Origin: RGIG464 sp045643185
GTDB taxonomy: Bacteria; Myxococcota_A; Bradymonadia; UBA4248
NCBI GenBank assembly: GCA_045643185.1
Contig: JAZUKH010000130.1
Coordinates: 1 to 6,625 of the forward strand
DNA: 6,625 nt
Reading direction: 5' to 3'
In this document: positions 1 to 5,312 of the stretch, in pieces
Position numbering within the stretch: position 1 is the stretch's first letter
Layout: every line of letters begins with the position of its first letter
Program-made: the position numbers and the translations under genes
The notes under the pieces: model-generated
What the model saw: only the letters and a program-made list of their open reading frames with translations
Database searches by the model: none
Told to the model about the DNA's origin: nothing

Positions 1-87
1 GCATCAACGACATCGACCGGAATTTCAGGCATTGCCTGAGGCGGCATTTCGCCAAGGATCTTCACGAGTTCGACATCGAACACGAGC
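1..87. repeat. Artefactual duplicate of bases 172-258 (short library insert)
   Basis: These bases are identical to 172-258, at an offset of 171. The match runs one base further (88 = 259, both A) by chance, because the adapter also starts with A. The copy stops exactly where the sequencing adapter at 88-171 begins, and the second copy starts exactly where that adapter ends. This is what an 87-base library insert read around its circular template gives: insert, adapter, insert. It would encode the same C-terminal stretch of the FKBP protein, but it should not be annotated as a gene or a biological repeat. The duplicate begins at window base 1, so the contig probably starts here. Confidence 0.9.
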
Positions 88-171
88 AAGTCGGAGGCCA
101 AGCGGTCTTAGGAAGACAACATCATTTTTCAACTCCTTGGCTCACAGAACGACATGGCTACGATCCGACTT
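88..171. other. DNBSEQ (MGI/BGI) sequencing adapter left in the assembly
   Basis: Bases 88-119 (32 nt, beginning AAGTCGGAGGCCAAGCGG) match the standard MGI/BGI read-1 adapter as I know it. Bases 130-171 (42 nt, ending ATGGCTACGATCCGACTT) match the reverse complement of the read-2 adapter, which begins AAGTCGGATCGTAGCCATG. The 10 bases between them, 120-129 (CATCATTTTT), sit where the sample index belongs. The 84 bases carry 8-bp terminal inverted repeats (AAGTCGGA/TCCGACTT) and are flanked by direct repeats, so they imitate a tiny mobile element. They are synthetic and should be masked. The match is from memory of the adapter sequences; no database search was run. Confidence 0.96.
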
Positions 172-1523
172 GCATCAACGACATCGACCGGAATTTCAGG
201 CATTGCCTGAGGCGGCATTTCGCCAAGGATCTTCACGAGTTCGACATCGAACACGAGCATACCGGCAGGAGCACCCGGCTGGCCTTTGTATGCCAGGTCT
301 TCGGGGATCCACATACGACGCGTTTCACCTTCGACCATCAGCTGAACGCCTTCAGTCCAGCCAGGAATGACCTGACCGAGCGGAAGCATCGCCGCATCGC
401 CGTGAATGTAGCTCGAGTCGAACATCTGACCATCGGTCGTCCAACCCGTGTAATTCACGCTCACGACACTGTTGGCCGTCGGATGAACGGTGCCCGTACC
501 AGCTTTGATGACTTTGCTGGCAAGACCGGACGCTGTCTTTTCAGCATCTTCAGGCGCTGCCGCTACGTCAGCCGGCGTATCAGGAAGCTTGATCACATTG
601 TCAACGCTGACTTCAAAGATCAGCGTGCCGTCCATACCGTCACCACCTTGAGGCGCAATACCGAGTTCCTGCGGGATCCAGCACTGGAAGACATCGCCAA
701 CATGAACGAGCGGAAGAATCGATTTCCAACCAGGGAAGAAAGCGTCAGCCGGAGCAACAAGGGGTTCACCTTCGATACGCGAGCTGTGGAACATACGGCC
801 TTCGCTCTGCGTCCAACCAGCAAAGTTAAGCGTCACGACGTCTTTCTCGAGCACCTGGGCAGCACCCGGCGTCGTTTTCACGACACGATAGGCCACTCCG
901 TTCTCAAGTTTGATCGCATCTTCCGGCACGTCTTTGGGCGGCATCACCGGCGTCAGGTTGTCGAGCACTTCGAGGTCAAAAACGAGCGTACCGGCCGGGG
1001 CACCTTCCTGACCTTTGTAAGCCAGGTCTTCGGGGATCCAGACTCGGACGGATTCACCCACTTTCGTAATCGTCAAAGCTTCAATAAAGCCCGGGATCAG
1101 GTTGGAAACGGGGAAAACTGCAGGTTCACCACGGTTGATGCTCGAATCGAACATTTTACCATCGGTCGTCCACCCCGTGTAGTTCACGAGAACCGTATCG
1201 GTCGCTGTAATGGCGGCGCCGGCATCATTCGTTTTATTCTTGACGTACTGAAGACCAGATTCCGTTTTGATGGCATTAGCAGGCACTGCAAGGGCTTCGG
1301 GAGCAACATCACCAACTTTGGCGGCTTCGGCAGCCGGGGCAGCCGGGGCGGCCGCTTCAGCCGGGGCAGCTGCCGCAGCTGCATCTGCAGGCGCCGCAGC
1401 CTCCGCAGAGGCTGCAGCTTCGGCTGCAGGCGCCGGAGCCGGTTTAACGTCTTCTGCTTTTTTCTGACAACCCGCCGCCGTCAACAACAACGCACAGGCC
1501 AATACCGTCATGACTTTTCTCAT
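172..1523 (-). CDS. Triple-domain FKBP-type peptidyl-prolyl cis-trans isomerase lipoprotein (3' end missing)
   Basis: Predicted envelope lipoprotein that would catalyse cis-trans isomerisation of Xaa-Pro bonds or act as a chaperone. Residues 1-19 form a signal peptide ending TAAGC, with Cys19 as the likely lipidated residue. Residues 22-78 are an Ala/Pro/Glu linker. Three FKBP domains follow at about 80-190, 200-312 and 325-433. Domains 1 and 3 keep the active-site pattern: VNYTGWTTDG (Tyr115/Tyr358), MFDSS (Phe125-Asp126/Phe368-Asp369) and WIPEDLAYKG (Tyr169/Tyr412). Domain 2 has Phe234 in place of Tyr and His246 in place of the Asp, so it may be catalytically weak. The ATG at 1521-1523 has a good ribosome binding site. 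The frame formally runs to a TGA at 129-131, but residues 452-464 (SRIVAMSFCEPRS) and that stop are translated adapter. Genuine coding sequence ends at 172 and the native C-terminus is unknown, although domain 3 looks complete. Most single FKBPs are much shorter. Confidence 0.92.
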
Positions 1524-1530
1524 TCAATGT

Positions 1531-1536
1531 CTCCTA
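1531..1536 (-). promoter_or_regulatory. Ribosome binding site of the FKBP lipoprotein gene
   Basis: On the minus strand, TAGGAG lies 7 bases before the ATG at 1523. This supports the start that gives a complete lipoprotein signal peptide. Confidence 0.75.
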
Positions 1537-1600
1537 TTTTTTGATATAACCAGGCAAAAATGCCTATCCTCAGTTTCAAGCGGTGTTAAAATTTCCGCAC

Positions 1601-1627
1601 AAAAAAACCAGCTACGTCTTGTAGGCT
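1601..1627 (-). terminator. Possible intrinsic terminator or attenuator, leftward
   Basis: Read on the minus strand, AGCCTAC, a 5-base loop and GTAGCT form a short stem with one bulged C. GG and seven T follow at 1607-1601. That is the outline of a Rho-independent terminator, but the stem is weak. It lies about 78 bases upstream of the FKBP start, so it could block read-through into that gene or act as an attenuator in its leader. It could also be chance in an A/T-rich region. Confidence 0.3.
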
Positions 1628-1686
1628 AAAATCAAAAAAAATTGAATTGATTTATTACATGGCAGGTTACGCATCAGCCTGAGTTT

Positions 1687-1704
1687 CATTGTCTGGTCAA
1701 GAAT
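1687..1704 (+). repeat. 18-base motif, copy 1 (CATTGTCTRGTCAARAAT)
   Basis: CATTGTCTGGTCAAGAAT matches 16 of 18 bases with CATTGTCTAGTCAAAAAT at 5135-5152. Both copies are on the plus strand, in intergenic DNA, upstream of a plus-strand gene (136 and 178 bases from the last base to the start codon). It may be a shared regulatory site or a remnant of a dispersed intergenic repeat. Two copies alone cannot distinguish these from chance. Confidence 0.4.
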
Positions 1705-1809
1705 ACCAAAAAATCATCCATAACAAAGCCTAAGTGCAGCGACATAACGTAGTACGTCGTCGTGGACACCGATTCAAAAATGTTCCAACACAAAGCCAAT
1801 CCATCCATC

Positions 1810-1813
1810 GGAG
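1810..1813 (+). promoter_or_regulatory. Ribosome binding site that decides the first kinase's start
   Basis: GGAG ends at 1813. An in-frame ATG at 1814 directly abuts it and leaves no spacing. The next in-frame ATG at 1823 lies 9 bases downstream, a workable distance. The start at 1823 is therefore preferred, and the first three residues (MQP) of the longer reading are probably not made. Confidence 0.6.
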
Positions 1814-1822
1814 ATGCAACCC

Positions 1823-3220
1823 ATGACAAATTATAACATATCCATAATTTCCTCTTCTCCGATGAGGCAAAATTCTTACACGAACATTCATGACCAGTCC
1901 CCCGCTCAGACGACGACCACCTCACAAACAACACAGGCGTCTTCAAACTCAACGTCACCAAGGCCAGAAACACCTTCGGAACTCGCCTTCGAATACGAAT
2001 ACTTGGATCTGCTCGGGGAAGGGGCAAACGGCAAAACCTGGCTCGCAAGACAAAGGAGAACAGGCGACCTCGTCGCCGTAAAAGCACTAAAATTCTCAGG
2101 CGACCCCAAGCAGCTCGAACTCTTTGCGCGCGAAGCCGCCACGCTCCAAACCATCGACGTGCGAGGCGTGCCAAAGTTTCACAAAAGTATTTTACCCGAT
2201 GACCCAGGCGCACCCTGTTACATCATTCAACAATATATTCCCCACCAGTCCATTCAGTCAGTTCTCGACAAGGGCAATATATTCACAGAAGCCCAAACGA
2301 TCAAACTGCTCAAATCGATCACACTCATTCTACAAGCCCTTCAGAGCTACTCGCCCCCAATCATTCACCGCGACATCAAACCCTCAAACGTGCTTTATGA
2401 TCCACAGAATCTGCGCGAAGCCTATCTGATCGACTTCGGCGCCGTCGCTAACCCGCAAAAGCTCAATAACGGCTCGACGATCGCCGGAACCTTTGGCTAC
2501 ATGGCACCCGAACAGATGCTTGGCACGGCGACCCTCCAGTCGGACTTCTATGCCCTGGGGGCACTCGCCATTCACATGCTCACCGGCGTCGCTCCCACCA
2601 ACATCCCCTCCGACGTCTTTCAACTCAACTTTACCCCCGTCATCCAAAACAAAGCACCCAATACAAGCGAATCCATGGTGCGTCTGCTCCTCTGGATGAC
2701 GCACCCAAACGCCGAAAAACGCCCCCAAAATGCACGTTTTCTTTTCAAGGCACTCAATGCCGTGCAGGATGACCATTTTCTGTCGCCAGAACAGCTCGTC
2801 GATCTCCAAGAAAAACAAAATCTGCCTGCCCAAAACCAACCCGAGGGCTTTTTTGCCCGACTGATCGCGCGCTTTCAAAAAGCGAATATCCAGTGGAAAA
2901 CCACGGAAGGACGTGTCTACCATATTCAAAGTACGGTCGACCAAGACGAGGACTTTCAGCCAGACGCCTCAGAGCGTGACTACAACGTCGTCAACGGCAT
3001 CGTCGTCATGAACCCCCAAAAGCCCCCGGTGTGTCAATTCCCAGCATACTCAATGACAACATACGTTTTCGAGGTTAACGGGCGAACCTATCTTGGCTCC
3101 TGCCTACTGTCAAGCGTCCCCCAAGCCATTCCCCCCGACAAGCTTCCCATAACCACCACGGTCTATTACTGCGCCGAAGATCCACGCATCAACCACATAC
3201 TCTCGCTTTCAAAAGACTGA
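1823..3220 (+). CDS. Soluble Hanks-type serine/threonine protein kinase
   Basis: 465 residues from the preferred ATG at 1823. It would transfer the ATP gamma-phosphate to Ser/Thr of unknown substrates in the cytoplasm. Residues 21-54 are a low-complexity Ser/Thr/Gln/Pro tail. The kinase domain spans about 58-315: Gly-rich loop GEGANG (65-70), VAVK with Lys87, Glu104 in helix C, HRDIKPSN with catalytic Asp184, DFG at 204-206, GTFGYMAPE at 222-230, and a late Arg300. All catalytic residues are present, so an active kinase is expected. No transmembrane helix is visible. The C-terminal stretch of about 363-460 (GRVYHI, then YVFEVNGRTYLGS, then TTTVYYCAEDP) looks like a small beta domain resembling DUF3592 in pattern, which is a tentative call. 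Its stop is 6 bases before a paralogous kinase, so the two are probably cotranscribed. The substrate and signal cannot be read from the sequence. Confidence 0.93.
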   Translation: MTNYNISIISSSPMRQNSYTNIHDQSPAQTTTTSQTTQASSNSTSPRPETPSELAFEYEYLDLLGEGANGKTWLARQRRTGDLVAVKALKFSGDPKQLELFAREAATLQTIDVRGVPKFHKSILPDDPGAPCYIIQQYIPHQSIQSVLDKGNIFTEAQTIKLLKSITLILQALQSYSPPIIHRDIKPSNVLYDPQNLREAYLIDFGAVANPQKLNNGSTIAGTFGYMAPEQMLGTATLQSDFYALGALAIHMLTGVAPTNIPSDVFQLNFTPVIQNKAPNTSESMVRLLLWMTHPNAEKRPQNARFLFKALNAVQDDHFLSPEQLVDLQEKQNLPAQNQPEGFFARLIARFQKANIQWKTTEGRVYHIQSTVDQDEDFQPDASERDYNVVNGIVVMNPQKPPVCQFPAYSMTTYVFEVNGRTYLGSCLLSSVPQAIPPDKLPITTTVYYCAEDPRINHILSLSKD

Positions 3221-3226
3221 TCAGCC

Positions 3227-5065
3227 ATGACAGACATCGAACACCAAACAGAATCATACAACCAAGTCGCGGAACGACCACGAACTGCCCCGTCACCCCA
3301 TGTAGCAAACACACCTCAAACGCCTGATGGGCTCTGTGAAAAGTACTGTTTTGTGCGCGAACTGGGCCACGGTTCACAGGCCAAAGTCTTTGAAGCCATC
3401 GAACTCGCCACGAACGAACATGTCGCCATCAAGGAACTCTGCATCGACTCGGTCAAGACCTGGAAAGAATACGACCTGTTCATGCGCGAAGCCAAGGTCT
3501 TGCAGTCGATCAACTTCGACGGCGTCGCAAAATTTCATGAAGCCATTGAACTGCTCGACCAGCCGGCCCCGCGCGCCTACATCGTTCAGGCGTTCATTCC
3601 GGGACGCTCGATTGCCCAGACCATGGCCTCCGGCTTTCGACTCAACTTTCAGCACGTATGCCAGATCGCCATCGAACTCATCGACCTTCTCGAAAAACTG
3701 CATAAGCACGATCCGCCCATCATCCACCGCGACATCAAGCCTTCGAACATCATGTTGACGCCCCAGGCCGGCGACCAGTACAAGCCATATCTGATCGACT
3801 TTGGCGCCGTCGCCAATCCGGTCGTCCAATCGGGCGGCTCAACAATCGCCGGCACCTACGGCTACATGCCCCCGGAACAGCTCATGGGACGACCGACCAG
3901 TGCCAGTGACATCTACGCCCTGGCGGCAACCCTCGTGTATCTCCTTACCGGTGTCGATCCAGCCACCATGCAGGTCAATGATTTTAGGCTCGTCATAGAA
4001 CCGGCCATGCAAAACCAGCCACAGGTCGTCACGCGACTCATGCGTCAAATGCTCGCCCCTGATGCCTCAAACCGACTGTGCGACTATGACAAGCTCCGAA
4101 ACGCCTTCAAAGCTTTTTTGAATAATGACTTTTCAAACCTCAAACTGGACCAAACCTCAAACGCGTCACGCTTTTCGCTCAAAAAAGTCACACACCTCGG
4201 CCAGGCAGGCAACATCGACCTCTGGTCTGAATTGCCAGACCAGGTGCCGCGCGAGATCCCGAAACTCTACAAAACGTTTGATGTCGTCGACATGAATGGC
4301 CAAAAAACCGACTTCAGCTCGGCATGGCACACACTGGTCCATTCAAACAATTCACGCTTATCAAATAACAAATTCTCACGCTTATTGTTAGCAGCGTCCT
4401 TTATACTCGGCCCAGTCGTCATTATCGTCATCAGCACTTTACTTGCCATCATTGTAACAAGCAAATTCAAAGGTGCTTTGACCGTATTTAATTATTTAGG
4501 GTCTATCAATTTTTTCGTTTTTTATATACTAACGGGTTTAATTAGTGTCTTCATTACTTCAGTCATTTTACGTTGCAAAGACCAGAACAAAATTCGTCAA
4601 TTGGCCATAAACATACCCGATTTTGATCACAAGACCGAAATAGTTTCACAATATGACGAAGATTTAATAACCATCCAAAAAATTATCAAAACAGGCACAA
4701 AAACGATTGCAACCGTTATAGATATTTGTCTGTTGCCGCCAGACATCGAATATGAAGAAGATTATGTGCTAAATTATAATGGACATGAGCAATTTGCGAC
4801 GTATTATCACGGCATTCCGAATTTTGTGATCAGATACAGTTTTAATCCGCCGGAGGATAACAATCCAAATGACCTTATCCAAGCCGTCGTTGTTCATCAT
4901 GATCCAACGCTGACGCTTCAACCCGGTTCACCGTTGCCGATTTTGTATATGATCAAGAAGTACGACACCGATCAGGACGGCCCATTGCGTGTTATCAGTA
5001 TGCCTTATCCATTTCCCGTTGAAGACATCGTGCAACTAAACGACATTTTTTATGAAGGTAACTAA
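3227..5065 (+). CDS. Membrane-anchored Hanks-type serine/threonine protein kinase
   Basis: 612 residues, a paralogue of the kinase just upstream. No clear Shine-Dalgarno precedes its ATG, so translation is probably coupled to the upstream gene. The kinase domain is about 38-298: loop GHGSQA (47-52, with Ala in place of the third Gly), VAIK with Lys69, Glu88, HRDIKPSN with catalytic Asp169, DFG at 191-193, and PPE instead of APE at 215-217. It is likely active. A linker leads to two hydrophobic helices at about 384-411 and 422-449, joined by only about ten residues. Kinase and C-terminus should therefore both face the cytoplasm, with no periplasmic sensor domain of the PASTA type. The tail has TIATVIDI (493-500), FVIRYSF (533-539) and PLPILYMIKKYDTDQDG (569-585), a pattern tentatively like DUF3592 and like the tail of the upstream kinase. 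From about base 4330 the gene becomes much richer in A/T than its kinase half. Confidence 0.93.
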   Translation: MTDIEHQTESYNQVAERPRTAPSPHVANTPQTPDGLCEKYCFVRELGHGSQAKVFEAIELATNEHVAIKELCIDSVKTWKEYDLFMREAKVLQSINFDGVAKFHEAIELLDQPAPRAYIVQAFIPGRSIAQTMASGFRLNFQHVCQIAIELIDLLEKLHKHDPPIIHRDIKPSNIMLTPQAGDQYKPYLIDFGAVANPVVQSGGSTIAGTYGYMPPEQLMGRPTSASDIYALAATLVYLLTGVDPATMQVNDFRLVIEPAMQNQPQVVTRLMRQMLAPDASNRLCDYDKLRNAFKAFLNNDFSNLKLDQTSNASRFSLKKVTHLGQAGNIDLWSELPDQVPREIPKLYKTFDVVDMNGQKTDFSSAWHTLVHSNNSRLSNNKFSRLLLAASFILGPVVIIVISTLLAIIVTSKFKGALTVFNYLGSINFFVFYILTGLISVFITSVILRCKDQNKIRQLAINIPDFDHKTEIVSQYDEDLITIQKIIKTGTKTIATVIDICLLPPDIEYEEDYVLNYNGHEQFATYYHGIPNFVIRYSFNPPEDNNPNDLIQAVVVHHDPTLTLQPGSPLPILYMIKKYDTDQDGPLRVISMPYPFPVEDIVQLNDIFYEGN

Positions 5066-5134
5066 AATACGACGTTTATCGCAGCCCCCTGTTTGATCAA
5101 TTTCACCGACCGCGTCAGTGTTTAGCCGTGGAAG

Positions 5135-5152
5135 CATTGTCTAGTCAAAAAT
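5135..5152 (+). repeat. 18-base motif, copy 2 (CATTGTCTRGTCAARAAT)
   Basis: CATTGTCTAGTCAAAAAT pairs with the copy before the kinase operon, with 16 of 18 bases identical and the same orientation. It lies immediately before the hairpin pair. The first copy has no equivalent hairpins after it, so only the 18-base core is shared. Confidence 0.4.
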
Positions 5153-5159
5153 TCAAAAC

Positions 5160-5210
5160 CTCAGCCGTAGCGAAGCCGAAGACAAGCAGGCTGAGCGGTC
5201 CCCCGACCGC
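5160..5210. other. Two adjacent hairpins downstream of the kinase genes
   Basis: CTCAGCC (5160-5166) pairs perfectly with GGCTGAG (5189-5195) around a 22-base loop. Directly after it, GCGGTC (5195-5200) pairs with GACCGC (5205-5210) around CCCC. The two stems share base 5195, so they would compete for it. No T run follows on the plus strand, so this is not a classic terminator in that direction. On the minus strand the first stem is followed by a T-rich stretch (GTTTTGAATTTTT), but no minus-strand gene is visible that would need it. It could be an mRNA 3'-end stabiliser, a Rho-linked end or a dispersed repeat unit. Confidence 0.4.
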
Positions 5211-5260
5211 CCGATCCTTCCGTTGAGAAGTGGAATCACACACATAATTGTGCTAGACTA

Positions 5261-5266
5261 TATAAT
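5261..5266 (+). promoter_or_regulatory. Candidate -10 box for the Cys-rich lipoprotein gene
   Basis: A perfect TATAAT lies 46 bases before the ATG at 5313. No good -35 hexamer is found at the usual 16-18 bases upstream (the region reads ACACAC). The promoter may need an activator or may use a different sigma factor. The imperfect palindrome CACATAATTGTG (5241-5252) just upstream is a possible binding site. Confidence 0.4.
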
Positions 5267-5302
5267 GGTTGTTTTTGACCACCAACACTTCTTCTTTTTT
5301 AC

Positions 5303-5307
5303 GGAGG
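5303..5307 (+). promoter_or_regulatory. Ribosome binding site of the Cys-rich lipoprotein gene
   Basis: GGAGG lies 5 bases before the ATG at 5313. It is the strongest ribosome binding site in the window and fixes this start, which opens directly into a lipoprotein signal peptide. Confidence 0.8.
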
Positions 5308-5312
5308 AAATA

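Larger units (their letters stand above)
1524..1822. other. Divergent intergenic region between the FKBP gene and the kinase operon
   Basis: About 300 AT-rich bases lie between two genes pointing away from each other, so both promoters should be here. I could not identify a convincing -35/-10 pair for either direction. Visible structure includes a short hairpin (AGGCA-AAAA-TGCCT, 1552-1565) that would fall in the FKBP leader, long A runs at 1601-1607 and 1634-1641, and an odd palindrome ACGTA-G-TACGT at 1747-1757 ahead of the kinase genes, which could be an operator. It also holds a copy of the 18-base motif at 1687-1704. No RNA gene or small ORF with a good start signal was seen. Confidence 0.6.
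5066..5312. other. Intergenic region between the kinase operon and the Cys-rich lipoprotein gene
   Basis: 247 bases with no credible ORF. It holds the second 18-base motif, two adjacent hairpins, a TATAAT box and the ribosome binding site of the next gene, each listed separately. No T tract follows the kinase stop codon, so no standard Rho-independent terminator for the kinase operon is evident. Confidence 0.6.

Noticed and set aside
88..171. A short mobile element (8-bp terminal inverted repeats, flanked by long direct repeats) or a tRNA-like segment
   Set aside because: The sequence is a known sequencing adapter pair with an index. Real target-site duplications are also not 87 bases long, and no cloverleaf forms.
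32..370. Plus-strand ORF of 112 aa with an internal amino-acid repeat
   Set aside because: It runs through the adapter and both copies of the duplicated insert, so the repeat is the artefact.
1321..1440. Simple GCAGC-like repeat, possible minisatellite
   Set aside because: It is the coding sequence of the Ala/Pro/Glu linker of the FKBP lipoprotein, with varied codons and no fixed period.
402..1544. Long plus-strand ORF of 380 aa opposite the FKBP gene
   Set aside because: It is antisense to a clearly recognisable three-domain FKBP protein. Its translation is Arg/Phe-rich with no domain, and its length is explained by the codon bias of the opposite strand.
2384..2944. Minus-strand ORF of 186 aa inside the first kinase gene
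   Set aside because: It is antisense to the kinase catalytic core, which carries all the conserved motifs.
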